A stretch of DNA of 64,000 nucleotides from the NCBI RefSeq assembly GCF_001461695.1, contig NZ_AUTC01000035.1, forward strand, positions 148,734 through 212,733. Direction: 5' to 3'. This document shows positions 35,818-45,237 of the stretch, piece after piece (position 1 is the first letter of the stretch; every line of letters starts with the position of its first letter). The notes below the pieces were generated by a model, which saw only the letters and a list, made by a program, of their open reading frames with translations, ran no database searches and was not told the origin of the DNA. The DNA comes from Sinorhizobium fredii USDA 205. Lineage in GTDB: Bacteria; Pseudomonadota; Alphaproteobacteria; Rhizobiales; Rhizobiaceae. The position numbers and the translations under genes are program-made.

Positions 35818-36867
35818 CTATCGTTGCATAGGCGGCTGAAACTCCGGCTGGCTGAGGCTCTGCAGTGTCTCGGTTGGCCGCCCTTCGATATGGCCGATCA
35901 CGGCCCTGGCGAGTTCACGGCCGGCCACGCGGATATCCTCGTACATGGTCATGACCTCCGGACGCAGCCAGCGCAGGAAGTCGCTCGGAACCTTGGAGAC
36001 CATGTCGGCGTCCTCGCCGAGCTTCTTTCGTGCCGCCTCGATGCCTGCAATCAGTGCAATCGCTCCCGAGCCGCTGCCGGAAACGATGCCGTCCGGGGCG
36101 TCGGACGAGCCCATGAGCTTTTCGAAGGCGTCACGAATGGCGACGAGGCTATAGTCGATGTTGACCTGATGGAAGCTGACCGACTCCGCGCCGAAATCCT
36201 TGAGGCCACGTTCGAAGCCGGTGCGCATATGCGAGTGAAAGGTGAGATGCGGCGGCGGCTCCAGCAGCACCAGCCGGCGCCTGCCGCGCTCGACGAGCTT
36301 GCGCACGGCCTCATAGCCGAAGCGTTCGTTATCGAAATCGTGATAGGGGTGCACGATCCCCATCTCGGTCCGTCCATGCGTCGCGAAGGGCAGTTGACGC
36401 TCGGTGAGCAGCGTCACGCGCGGGTCGTGCGGCTCCATTCGAGAGATGATCACGCCGTCGGCGGCGCCGGTGTCGAGAATGTAGCGGATCGGACCGAGCG
36501 GATCCTTGGAGGAACTGTAGGGCGTCACAACTAGGTGGTAGGGGGTGCCGGCGAGGATTTCGGTGATGCCGATGACCATCGGGCTGGTGATGCCCATGAT
36601 CTCTTCCTCAAGCGTCAAGACGAGGCTGATGACATTGGTCTTGCCGGTCCTGAGGCGCACCCCCGCACGGTTCGGCTGATAGCCGATCTGCTTGGCGACC
36701 AGCCGCACGCGCTCCTTGGTCTCGGCGCCGATATCGGGGGCGTCCTTCAGGGCGCGGGAAACGGTGGTTATGCCGAGCCCGGTCATGAAGGCGATCGTCT
36801 TCAATGTCGGCCTGGCGCCCTCGGTTGGCGGCGTCACCGCCGGCCTGTTCCTTGTCCTGCCTTCCAT
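35818..36867 (-). CDS. LacI-family transcriptional regulator of the sugar locus
   Basis: A 349-residue repressor-type protein: an N-terminal HTH (PTLKTIAFMTGLGITTVSRALKDAP), then a periplasmic-binding-like sensor domain with VISLVLTLEEEIMG, GAADGVIISRMEP and a C-terminal VAGRELARAVIGHIEGRPTETLQ. I chose the ATG at 36867, since the longer reading to 36939 adds a non-family leader. It is divergent from the sugar ABC operon across a 517-bp gap holding two LacI-like palindromes. The likely effector is a sugar taken up by that system. Confidence -1.
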   Translation of the reverse strand: MEGRTRNRPAVTPPTEGARPTLKTIAFMTGLGITTVSRALKDAPDIGAETKERVRLVAKQIGYQPNRAGVRLRTGKTNVISLVLTLEEEIMGITSPMVIGITEILAGTPYHLVVTPYSSSKDPLGPIRYILDTGAADGVIISRMEPHDPRVTLLTERQLPFATHGRTEMGIVHPYHDFDNERFGYEAVRKLVERGRRRLVLLEPPPHLTFHSHMRTGFERGLKDFGAESVSFHQVNIDYSLVAIRDAFEKLMGSSDAPDGIVSGSGSGAIALIAGIEAARKKLGEDADMVSKVPSDFLRWLRPEVMTMYEDIRVAGRELARAVIGHIEGRPTETLQSLSQPEFQPPMQR

Positions 36868-37033
36868 GCTTGTCCCATTAAGCCCGCTTGTTCGGGACCT
36901 CCAAAGCGACCGTTTCCACCGCAGCTGCGGTGTCGGCACCTTCGCGATAGTCGGTCTCCTATCCCAATTGCCGCGTTATATACGATTTGCCCGAACGCAC
37001 CATATCGGGTGGAGCGATATCGCGACCTGAAAT

Positions 37034-37047
37034 CTGTAACGATACAG
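37034..37047. promoter_or_regulatory. LacI-type operator candidate, regulator side
   Basis: CTGTAACGATACAG is an inverted repeat with arms CTGTA/TACAG. It shares the TGTAACG core with the site at 37358 and sits 167 bp upstream of the LacI-family gene. Confidence -1.
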
Positions 37048-37357
37048 TAACAATGTCGAGCCTTTTTGTTGCTGCAGTGCGAAGTAACTAAACAGGGAGT
37101 TGAATCCGGCCTGCGCGACGCTCGATGCTGCGACTGCGAAATGTCGGCTGCCAGCAAGGCTCAATTTCATATTAGTTTATGTATTTAAAACAATATATTA
37201 TATGTAGTTCTTCGGAGATTTGCGTTGTTCGGATAAGGCTGCAAAGCAGCCGTTCTGGCCGCTGGTAGATACAATCAGGGGATGCAGCGATATAATTAAT
37301 TTGAATTATCCGTTGTGGGTGTTGCGTCGACAAATGGATTGAACTAAGTTTTTTACG

Positions 37358-37367
37358 GTAACGTTAC
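37358..37367. promoter_or_regulatory. LacI-type operator candidate, operon side
   Basis: GTAACGTTAC is a perfect palindrome with the central CG typical of LacI-family operators. It ends 17 bp before the start codon of the binding-protein gene, so a bound repressor would block transcription elongation or initiation. Confidence -1.
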
Positions 37368-37384
37368 AGTGAGGGAGGAGACTC

Positions 37385-38620
37385 ATGAAATTACGTTCTC
37401 TGGCCAGCGCTCTGGCCGCAACTGTCGCCCTACCGTTGGGTGTCGCTCAGGCAACCGATCTGGAGGTCACCCATTGGTGGACGTCCGGCGGCGAGGCCGC
37501 AGCGGTCGCCGAACTGGCGAAGGCGTTCGACGCGACCGGCAACAAATGGGTCGACGGTGCGATCGCCGGCTCCGGCGGAACGGCGCGACCGATCATGATC
37601 AGCCGCATCACCGGCGGCGACCCGATGGGCGCCACTCAGTTCAACCATGGTCGCCAGGCGCAGGAACTGGTTGAGGCCGGGCTGATGCGCGATCTCACCG
37701 ATGTCGCCACGCGCGAGAACTGGAAGGAGATCGTCAAGCCGGCCAGCCTACTCGACTCCTGCACCATCGAGGGCAAGATCTATTGCGCGCCCGTCAACAT
37801 CCATTCCTGGCAGTGGCTGTGGCTTTCGAATGCTGCCTTCAAGCAGGCTGGCGTCCCGGTTCCGAAGAACTGGGACGAATTCGTCGCTGCTGCACCGGCG
37901 CTTGAAAAGGCCGGGATCGTGCCGCTCGCCCTCGGCGGCCAGCCGTGGCAGTCGTCCGGCGCCTTCGACGTCCTGATTGTCGCGGTCGCCGGCAAGGATG
38001 TGTTCGAGAAGGTTTTTGCCCAGAAGGACGAAGAAGTTGCCGCCGGACCTGAGATCGCCAAGGTCTTCAAGGCAGCCGACGATGCGCGCCGCATGGCGAA
38101 GGGCAGTAACGTCCAAGACTGGAACCAGGCGACGAATCTGGTCATTACCGGCAAGGCCGGCGGGCAGATCATGGGTGACTGGGCCCAAGGAGAGTTCCAG
38201 GTGGCGGGCCAGAAAGCCGGCGTGGACTACACCTGCCTTCCCGGTCTCGGCCTCAACGAGGTACTCGCGACAGGCGGCGATGCTTTCTACTTCCCGCTGC
38301 TCGAGGACGAGGAAAAGTCCAAGGCACAGGAAGCGCTGGCATCGACTTTGCTGAAGCCCGAGACGCAGGTTGCCTTCAACCTGAAGAAGGGCTCGCTGCC
38401 GGTGCGTGGCGACGTGGATCTCGCAACCGCCAATGATTGCATGAGGAAGGGTCTGGACATCCTCGCCAAGGGCAGCGTGATCCAGTGGACAGACCAGCTT
38501 TTGTCACCTGATAGCCAGAAGCAGAAAGAAGACCTCTTCTCCGAGTTCTTCGCAAACCCGTCCATGACGCCCGAAGACGCGCAGAAGCGCTTTGCGGACA
38601 TCATCGCCGCGGCGGATTGA
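37385..38620 (+). CDS. Sugar ABC transporter substrate-binding protein
   Basis: A 411-residue periplasmic binding protein of the sugar (CUT1) class, with a signal peptide (LASALAATVALPLGVAQA) and the mature N-terminus TDLEVTHWWTSGGEAAAV, which is typical of rhizobial glycoside binders. Strong SD GGGAGGAG. The operon continues with two permeases, an ATPase and a beta-mannosidase, so beta-mannosides or manno-oligosaccharides are likely ligands (inference). A hairpin follows the gene before the first permease, as is common to raise binding-protein levels. Confidence -1.
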   Translation: MKLRSLASALAATVALPLGVAQATDLEVTHWWTSGGEAAAVAELAKAFDATGNKWVDGAIAGSGGTARPIMISRITGGDPMGATQFNHGRQAQELVEAGLMRDLTDVATRENWKEIVKPASLLDSCTIEGKIYCAPVNIHSWQWLWLSNAAFKQAGVPVPKNWDEFVAAAPALEKAGIVPLALGGQPWQSSGAFDVLIVAVAGKDVFEKVFAQKDEEVAAGPEIAKVFKAADDARRMAKGSNVQDWNQATNLVITGKAGGQIMGDWAQGEFQVAGQKAGVDYTCLPGLGLNEVLATGGDAFYFPLLEDEEKSKAQEALASTLLKPETQVAFNLKKGSLPVRGDVDLATANDCMRKGLDILAKGSVIQWTDQLLSPDSQKQKEDLFSEFFANPSMTPEDAQKRFADIIAAAD

Positions 38621-38632
38621 TCTCGGCCTGTT

Positions 38633-38659
38633 GACGGCCTCGCTTCCGGCGGGGCCGTC
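38633..38659 (+). terminator. Attenuating hairpin after the binding-protein gene
   Basis: GACGGCCTCGC and GGCGGGGCCGTC pair with a short TTCC loop and one mismatch. No T-run follows, so it is more likely to protect mRNA or partly attenuate than to terminate fully. Confidence -1.
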
Positions 38660-38824
38660 GCCCGGGCCCTCGCCCCAAAACCCGCGCCGGAGGTCGCATG
38701 AGGCGTCGTCGGCAGCGGTAGACGAGGGCAGGGGCTACGATCGTGGTCGGCGTTGGCGCTCGCGGCTTGTTCGTCGAATGCGCCGCTCACCGCCATAAAT
38801 TGTCGCAGTTCCGGAGGAGGAAAC

Positions 38825-39733
38825 ATGACGGCTCTAACACGTGGCTCGGCCAGACCGAACCAGTGGCTGCGCAACCTGAATGCGAAGATCGCCTCTATCC
38901 CGATGATCCTGACGGCCTTGGTCATCTTCCTCGGCGGCACAATCTGGACCGTCGTTTACTCCTTCACGAATTCAAAGCTGCTGCCACGCCTCTCCTTCGT
39001 CGGCCTCGACCAGTACGAGCGGCTGTGGGCGGCGCCGCGCTGGATCGTTTCTATCCAGAACCTCGCGGTCTACGGGTTCTTCTCGCTGATCTTCAGCCTG
39101 GTGATCGGCTTCGTGCTCGCCGCGCTGATGGACCAGAAGATCCGCTTCGAAAACACGTTCCGGACGATCATGCTCTATCCCTTCGCCCTGTCCTTCATCG
39201 TGACCGGGCTGGTCTGGCAGTGGCTTCTCAATCCGCAGTTCGGCGTCCAGTCGATCATGCGCTCACTCGGCTGGACGAGCTTCTCTTTCGATCCGCTCTA
39301 CGACGCCGACATCGTCATCTATGGCATCCTGATCGCCGCGCTCTGGCAGGGGACGGGTCTCGTGATGTGCCTGATGCTCGCGGGTCTGCGCGGTATCGAC
39401 GAGGACATCTGGAAGGCAGCGCGGGTCGACGGCATCCCGATGTGGAAGACCTATGTCCTGATCATCATTCCGATGATGCGCGGCGTCTTCATCACCACCC
39501 TGGTGATCATCGCCAGCGGTATCGTCAAAGTCTACGACCTCGTCGTGGCGCAGACGAGCGGCGGACCGGGGATCGCATCGGAAGTTCCTGCCAAATACGT
39601 CTACGACTACATGTTCCTCGCCCAGAACCTGGGCCAGGGTTTCGCCGCCTCCACCATGATGCTCATCACCGTCGCCATCATCATCGTGCCTTGGGCATAT
39701 CTGGAATTCGGAGGAGGCCGCAAGCGTGGATAA
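38825..39733 (+). CDS. Sugar ABC transporter permease 1
   Basis: A 302-residue inner-membrane permease of the MalF type with about six membrane segments, and the EAA-loop region near residue 200: WKAARVDGIPMWKTYVLIIIP. I chose the ATG at 38825 because GGAGGAGG lies just upstream; an earlier in-frame start at 38753 is unlikely. It ends 8 bp inside the next permease gene. Confidence -1.
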   Translation: MTALTRGSARPNQWLRNLNAKIASIPMILTALVIFLGGTIWTVVYSFTNSKLLPRLSFVGLDQYERLWAAPRWIVSIQNLAVYGFFSLIFSLVIGFVLAALMDQKIRFENTFRTIMLYPFALSFIVTGLVWQWLLNPQFGVQSIMRSLGWTSFSFDPLYDADIVIYGILIAALWQGTGLVMCLMLAGLRGIDEDIWKAARVDGIPMWKTYVLIIIPMMRGVFITTLVIIASGIVKVYDLVVAQTSGGPGIASEVPAKYVYDYMFLAQNLGQGFAASTMMLITVAIIIVPWAYLEFGGGRKRG

Positions 39734-40670
39734 CATGGTCGCCAGCAACAACACGCTCACTGCCTATGACAAGGGACCCGGGCGGATCACCGCCGGTCCG
39801 AGCGGCCGCAAGCCGCGCCGCAGGCTCTCTCGTCGCAACATCATCGTCTACGGCACCTTGATCGTCGTGGCGCTGTACTACCTGCTGCCGCTCTACGTGA
39901 TGATCATGACGTCGCTGAAGGGCATGCCGGAAATCCGCGTCGGCAACATTTTTGCGCCGCCGCTCGAGATTACTTTCGAACCCTGGGTGAAGGCCTGGGC
40001 CGAGGCCTGTACCGGTCTCAACTGCGATGGACTCTCCCGCGGTTTCTGGAATTCGGTCCGCATCACCATACCTTCGACGATCATTTCGATCGCGGTCGCC
40101 TCGGTGAACGGTTATGCGCTTGCGAACTGGCGTTTCAAGGGGGCGGAGCTCTTCTTCACCATCCTGATCGTCGGTGCCTTCATTCCCTATCAGGTGATGA
40201 TCTACCCGATCGTGATCGTGCTCAGGGAAATGGGCGTCTACGGAACGCTGACCGGGCTCGTCATCGTGCACACGATCTTCGGCATGCCTATCCTGACCCT
40301 CCTGTTCCGCAATTACTTCGCGGGCTTGCCCGAGGAGCTCTTCAAGGCGGCGCGTGTCGATGGCGCCGGGTTCTGGACCATCTACTTCAAGATCATGCTG
40401 CCGATGTCGTTGCCGATCTTCGTGGTGGCGATGATTTTGCAGGTCACCGGCATCTGGAACGACTTCCTGTTCGGCGTCGTCTTCACGAGGCCGGAGTATT
40501 ACCCGATGACCGTCCAGCTCAACAACATCGTCAATTCGGTGCAGGGCGTGAAGGAATACAACGTCAACATGGCGGCAACGATTTTGACGGGAGCCGTTCC
40601 GCTCGTTGTCTATTTCGTCTCCGGACGGCTCTTTGTCCGCGGCATCGCAGCCGGTGCAGTGAAAGGATAA
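39726..40670 (+). CDS. Sugar ABC transporter permease 2
   Basis: A 314-residue MalG-type permease with about six membrane segments, an N-terminal polar stretch of about 40 residues rich in Arg and Lys, and the EAA-loop motif FKAARVDGAGFWTIYFKIMLP. The GTG start at 39726 overlaps the previous gene; an internal ATG at 39735 is the alternative. It forms the translocation channel with permease 1. The ATPase gene follows 6 bp later. Confidence -1.
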   Translation: MDNMVASNNTLTAYDKGPGRITAGPSGRKPRRRLSRRNIIVYGTLIVVALYYLLPLYVMIMTSLKGMPEIRVGNIFAPPLEITFEPWVKAWAEACTGLNCDGLSRGFWNSVRITIPSTIISIAVASVNGYALANWRFKGAELFFTILIVGAFIPYQVMIYPIVIVLREMGVYGTLTGLVIVHTIFGMPILTLLFRNYFAGLPEELFKAARVDGAGFWTIYFKIMLPMSLPIFVVAMILQVTGIWNDFLFGVVFTRPEYYPMTVQLNNIVNSVQGVKEYNVNMAATILTGAVPLVVYFVSGRLFVRGIAAGAVKG

Positions 40671-40676
40671 GCAAGT

Positions 40677-41762
40677 ATGACAAGTGTTTCCGTCAGGGAT
40701 CTGTCGCTGAACTTCGGTGCCGTCACGGTTCTCGACAAGCTCAATCTCGATATCGACCACGGCGAATTCCTCGTCCTGCTCGGCTCGTCCGGCTGCGGAA
40801 AGTCGACGCTGCTGAATTGCATCGCCGGCCTGCTCGACGTGTCCGACGGGCAGATCTTCATCAAGGATCGCAACGTCACCTGGGAGGAGCCGAAGGACCG
40901 CGGCATCGGCATGGTGTTCCAGTCCTACGCACTCTATCCGCAGATGACGGTCGAGAAGAACCTCTCCTTCGGTTTGCAGGTCGCCAAGATTCCGCAACCT
41001 GAAATCGACAAGCGCGTCAAGCGCGCCTCGGAGATCCTGCAGATCCAGCCGTTGCTGAAGCGCAAGCCCTCCGAACTTTCCGGCGGGCAGCGGCAGCGCG
41101 TGGCGATCGGCCGGGCGCTGGTGCGCGACGTCGACGTCTTCCTCTTCGACGAGCCGCTGTCGAACCTCGACGCCAAGCTGCGATCCGAACTGCGTGTCGA
41201 GATCAAGCGGCTGCACCAGTCGCTGAAGAACACGATGATCTACGTGACACACGACCAGATCGAGGCGCTGACTCTTGCCGACCGCATTGCCGTCATGAAG
41301 AGCGGCGTCATCCAGCAGCTTGCCGACCCGATGACCATCTACAACGCGCCCGAAAATCTCTTTGTCGCCGGCTTCATCGGTTCGCCATCGATGAACTTCT
41401 TCCGCGGCGCGGTGGAAGCCAAGGACGGCCGCAGCTTCGTCCGGGTGAACGATGTCGCCTTCGACGTCACGACCTATCCGGCACACACGGGGCTGCAGCC
41501 GGGCCAGAAGGTGGTCCTCGGCCTGAGGCCCGAGCACGTCAAGGTCGACGAGGCGAGGGAGGGGCACGAGGTGCACCAGGCGGTCGTCGACATCGAAGAG
41601 CCGATGGGCGCCGACAACCTTCTGTGGCTGAGACTTGCCGGCCAATCCATGTCCGTCCGCATCGCTGGCCAGCGTCGCTATCCACCGGGTAGCACGGTAC
41701 GGCTCACCTTCGACATGGCCGTCGCCTCGATCTTCGACGCGGTCTCGGAAAACCGTCTCTGA
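40677..41762 (+). CDS. Sugar ABC transporter ATP-binding protein
   Basis: A 361-residue MalK/UgpC-type ATPase: Walker A GSSGCGKST near residue 38, signature LSGGQRQRVAIGRAL, Walker B DVFLFDEPLSNLDAKLR and switch His in YVTHDQIEALTLADR. The C-terminal regulatory TOBE domain includes LGLRPEHVKV. It energises uptake by the preceding binding protein and permeases, and probably belongs to the same transcript. Confidence -1.
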   Translation: MTSVSVRDLSLNFGAVTVLDKLNLDIDHGEFLVLLGSSGCGKSTLLNCIAGLLDVSDGQIFIKDRNVTWEEPKDRGIGMVFQSYALYPQMTVEKNLSFGLQVAKIPQPEIDKRVKRASEILQIQPLLKRKPSELSGGQRQRVAIGRALVRDVDVFLFDEPLSNLDAKLRSELRVEIKRLHQSLKNTMIYVTHDQIEALTLADRIAVMKSGVIQQLADPMTIYNAPENLFVAGFIGSPSMNFFRGAVEAKDGRSFVRVNDVAFDVTTYPAHTGLQPGQKVVLGLRPEHVKVDEAREGHEVHQAVVDIEEPMGADNLLWLRLAGQSMSVRIAGQRRYPPGSTVRLTFDMAVASIFDAVSENRL

Positions 41763-41841
41763 CGAATATCCGACGGAGGCTGATGGCTTCCGCTCGAAAA
41801 AAAGCCTGCGCCAACCGCCGGCCAACGAATGGACTGTGGAA

Positions 41842-44316
41842 ATGCCTTCCGAAATCATCAACCGCGACGCCATCCGCATCGACCTTTCCGGCGATTGGCT
41901 GCTCGCTTCGGCGGACAACAGCCATGCGCTGACCATTGCGCTTCCGGGCGACGTGCACAGCGCGCTTCAACGGGCCGGCATCATTGCCGACCCCTATCGC
42001 GGGCGGAACGAGGACGACGTCCAATGGGTGGCGCACAAGGACTGGGTGCTCGAGCGCACAGTTTCCATCGATGCGGGCGATCTCGAAGGCTCTTGGTACC
42101 TTGATCTCGAGACGATCGACACGGTTGCCTCGGTCTTCGTCAACGATCGGCTCGTTTTGCAAGCGGACAATTGCTTCCGCCGCCATCGGCCCGATGTATC
42201 GCAGGCGCTTGTCGCGGGCGAGAACCGTGTTCGCGTCGTGCTCCACGCCTCGATCGCCGAGGGTGCGCGGCGCCAGGCGGCGCAGCCTTTTTACGTGCCC
42301 TATCACGACGGCAACTCGCCGATCGCCAACGGCAATATGCTGCGCAAGCCGCAATGCCATTTCGGCTGGGATTGGAACATCGCCATCGCGCCGCTCGGCG
42401 TCTATGGCTCGCTGGCGCTCTGCCGGCTGGAGACGGCGCGGATCGAACATATCACGACGCGCCAAGTCTGGCTGGAGGACGGGTCTGTCGACCTGCAGGT
42501 GACGGTCGAGCTCTATGCCCGCGATCCCGGCATCTTGCCGATCCACTTCGAGCTAGACGGCCTGCGCGAGCGCCTCGACTGCAGCGTTGCCGCGGGCGAG
42601 ACCCGCATCACCCATGTGTTCAACGTGGCGGAGCCGAGGCGCTGGTGGCCGGCGGGCAGCGGCGAGCAGGCGCTGTCACTCCTCAAGGTGGAAACCCCCG
42701 AGGAAAGCGTCACGCGGCAGATCGGCTTCCGCACGCTTGAACTCGTCACCGACAAGGACGCGGCCGGCAGCCGCTTTGCGCTCCGCCTCAACGGCCGCGA
42801 GATCTTCTGCCGCGGCGCCAACTGGATACCGGCCGATGCGCTGATGTCGCGCGTCACGCCGGAGCGCGTCGAGGACCTGTTGCGCTCCGCCGTCGATGCC
42901 AACATGAACATGATCCGCGTCTGGGGTGGCGGTTTCTACGAGCCGGATTGGTTCTACGATCTCTGTGACCGGCTCGGCCTGCTCGTCTGGCAGGACTTCA
43001 TGTTCGCCTGCAATCTCTATCCCTCGACGCCGGACTTTCTCGAAAATGTTGCCGCGGAAGTAACGTACCAGGTCAAGCGTTTGTCGTCGCATCCGTCGGT
43101 CGCGCTCTGGTGCGGCGACAACGAACTGGTCGGGGCACTCACCTGGTTCGAGGAAAGCCGCAAGGATCGCGACCGCTATCTCGTATCCTACGACCGGCTG
43201 AACCGAACCGTCGAGACCGCAATGAAGGCGGCCTCGCCGGAGGCGATCTGGTGGCCGTCGAGTCCGTCGGTCGGCTATCTCGACTTCGGCGATGCCTGGC
43301 ATGCCGATGGCGCCGGCGACATGCACTACTGGTCCGTCTGGCACGAGAACAAGTCCTTCGACAATTACCGCACCGTGCGGCCGCGCTTCTGCTCGGAATT
43401 CGGCTTCCAGTCCTACACGTCGATGCCGGTCATCCGGCGGTTCGCCGAGGCGCGCGACCTAAACATCGCCTCGCCGGTGATGGAGGCGCATCAGAAGAAT
43501 GCTGGCGGAAACGAGCGGATCGCCGGTACCATGTTCCGCTATTTCCGCTTCCCGAAGGATTTTCCGAGTTTCGTCTATCTGAGCCAGATCCAGCAGGGTC
43601 TGGCGATCCGCACGGCGGTCGACTACTGGCGCTCGCTGAAGCCCCATTGCATGGGAACGCTTTACTGGCAGCTCAACGACACCTGGCCGGTCGCCTCCTG
43701 GTCGAGCCTCGACTATGGCGGCCATTGGAAGGCCATGCACTACATGGCGCGCCGCTTCTTCCAGCCGGTCGCCGTCGCCGCCATTCCGGGGCCGGACGGC
43801 AGGGAGATCGCCTTCTCCGTGGCGAACGATACGCCCGAACCGGTGACGATCGAACTCGAGGCCTTTCTCGTCTCACTCGACGGCAGCCGCCGTCCGTTGC
43901 TGGCGGCGATGGGCTCTTGCTCTCCGGACCGCGCGGCGACGCTCGTTGCCATCGCTGCGAGCGACATTCCGCAGGATGCGCTCCTCTTCTGGTCCTTCGA
44001 GGCATCCAATGGCATGCGCGGCGAGGGGCATTACGTGCATGGCACCTACAAGGCGCTCGACCTCGCGTCGTCCGGGCTGACGCTCGATGCGGCGCCGCGG
44101 CCGGACGGCAGTTTCGACCTTACCGTGGCCGCGACCGGTCTCGCACTGCACGTGATGGTCGAGGCGGATGTCGAGGGCCGCTGTTCCGACAACGCCTTCG
44201 ACCTGACCGACGGTGAAGTGAAGACGGTCCGTTTCACGCCGAAGGAGCCGCTTCAAACGGGCGGCGTGCCGCGCTTCACGGCCTATGACCTCGAATCCTG
44301 TCAGGGAAGGGGCTGA
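41842..44316 (+). CDS. Glycoside hydrolase family 2 beta-mannosidase
   Basis: An 824-residue cytoplasmic enzyme that hydrolyses terminal beta-mannosides. The GH2 layout is clear: a sugar-binding domain with FGWDWNIAIAPLGVYG, an immunoglobulin-like domain, then the TIM barrel with acid/base Glu428 in LWCGDNELVG and the nucleophile Glu519 in CSEFGFQS. No signal peptide is present, in keeping with imported substrates. The ATG at 41842 (GTG 41836 as alternative) gives the length expected for the family. A signal for transfer or damage is not seen. Confidence -1.
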   Translation: MPSEIINRDAIRIDLSGDWLLASADNSHALTIALPGDVHSALQRAGIIADPYRGRNEDDVQWVAHKDWVLERTVSIDAGDLEGSWYLDLETIDTVASVFVNDRLVLQADNCFRRHRPDVSQALVAGENRVRVVLHASIAEGARRQAAQPFYVPYHDGNSPIANGNMLRKPQCHFGWDWNIAIAPLGVYGSLALCRLETARIEHITTRQVWLEDGSVDLQVTVELYARDPGILPIHFELDGLRERLDCSVAAGETRITHVFNVAEPRRWWPAGSGEQALSLLKVETPEESVTRQIGFRTLELVTDKDAAGSRFALRLNGREIFCRGANWIPADALMSRVTPERVEDLLRSAVDANMNMIRVWGGGFYEPDWFYDLCDRLGLLVWQDFMFACNLYPSTPDFLENVAAEVTYQVKRLSSHPSVALWCGDNELVGALTWFEESRKDRDRYLVSYDRLNRTVETAMKAASPEAIWWPSSPSVGYLDFGDAWHADGAGDMHYWSVWHENKSFDNYRTVRPRFCSEFGFQSYTSMPVIRRFAEARDLNIASPVMEAHQKNAGGNERIAGTMFRYFRFPKDFPSFVYLSQIQQGLAIRTAVDYWRSLKPHCMGTLYWQLNDTWPVASWSSLDYGGHWKAMHYMARRFFQPVAVAAIPGPDGREIAFSVANDTPEPVTIELEAFLVSLDGSRRPLLAAMGSCSPDRAATLVAIAASDIPQDALLFWSFEASNGMRGEGHYVHGTYKALDLASSGLTLDAAPRPDGSFDLTVAATGLALHVMVEADVEGRCSDNAFDLTDGEVKTVRFTPKEPLQTGGVPRFTAYDLESCQGRG

Positions 44317-44460
44317 GCGACATGAGGCTTCATCCCGCCAGAACGCGTGGTTCCGCATCGGTGAACACCACCTGATAAGGATGCGGCGCCAGCCGCGTCC
44401 GCCTCTCTTCCGCCCATTCCCGCGAAGCCCCAATCGCGCGAACCCACAAGGAGATTTTCA

Positions 44461-45222
44461 ATGAAAGACGTCAGCTTCCAGCTCTATAGCGCCCGCAACT
44501 TCCCGCCGCTTGCCGAAGTGCTCTCCGCTCTCGGTGAAGCCGGTTATACGCAGGTCGAAGGCTACGGTGCGCTCTACGCATCGCTTACCGACGGGGAGAT
44601 CGCCGGCTTCAAGAGCGGTCTTGATCGCCATGGACTCGCCATGCCGACCGCCCATTTCGGGCTCGACATGCTCGAGTCGGATCCGAACCGGGTGCTCAAG
44701 ATCGCCAGGACGCTCGGCATCCGTGCCATTTATTGCCCCTATCTGATGCCCGACCAGCGCCCGACCGATGCGGCCGGCTGGCGCGCCTTCGGAGCGCGAT
44801 TGCAGGCGGCGGGCAAGCCGTTCCGCGACGCGGGGCTCGACTTCGGCTGGCACAATCATGATTTCGAGTTCTTCCCGCTGGCGGACGGCTCGGTGCCGCT
44901 CGACCTGATTTTCGCCGGCGGCCCGGAACTCTCCTGGGAGGCGGACATCGCCTGGATCGTGCGCGGCAACGCCGACCCCTTTGCCTGGATCTCGAAATAC
45001 GGCAGCCGCATCACCGCGGTCCACGTCAAGGACATCGCCCCCAAGGGCGACAACGCAGGCGAGGACGGCTGGGCGGATGTCGGGCAGGGCACCCTCGACT
45101 GGAAGGCGCTCATCAAGGCGCTCTCCAAGACCTCGGCCAAATATTTCATTGCCGAGCACGACAATCCCAGCGACTTCCGACGCTTCGCCAAGCGCTCGCT
45201 GGCTTCCATTCAATCCTACTGA
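44461..45222 (+). CDS. Sugar phosphate isomerase/epimerase-like TIM-barrel protein
   Basis: A 253-residue protein of the xylose isomerase-like TIM-barrel superfamily. Candidate metal-ligand residues lie in TQVEGYG, the GWHNHDFEF block, SWEADIAWI and ITAVHVKDIAPKG. Related proteins isomerise, epimerise or beta-eliminate keto-sugars. Next to a Gfo/Idh gene it may form a two-step oxidation and isomerisation or cleavage pathway, but the substrate is not defined. A good SD (AAGGAGA) precedes the ATG. Confidence -1.
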   Translation: MKDVSFQLYSARNFPPLAEVLSALGEAGYTQVEGYGALYASLTDGEIAGFKSGLDRHGLAMPTAHFGLDMLESDPNRVLKIARTLGIRAIYCPYLMPDQRPTDAAGWRAFGARLQAAGKPFRDAGLDFGWHNHDFEFFPLADGSVPLDLIFAGGPELSWEADIAWIVRGNADPFAWISKYGSRITAVHVKDIAPKGDNAGEDGWADVGQGTLDWKALIKALSKTSAKYFIAEHDNPSDFRRFAKRSLASIQSY

Positions 45223-45237
45223 GGAGCGGATACCTCC

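Larger units (their letters stand above)
36868..37384. other. 517-bp divergent regulatory region
   Basis: No gene is seen. It contains a palindrome CTGTAACGATACAG (37034-37047), an AT-rich stretch around 37150-37215, and GTAACGTTAC (37358-37367) just before the SD of the binding-protein gene. Confidence -1.

Noticed and set aside
39681..41936. A 751-codon open frame on the minus strand
   Set aside because: It is antisense to the permease and ATPase genes, has no family motif, and arises from GC-rich third positions of the plus-strand genes.
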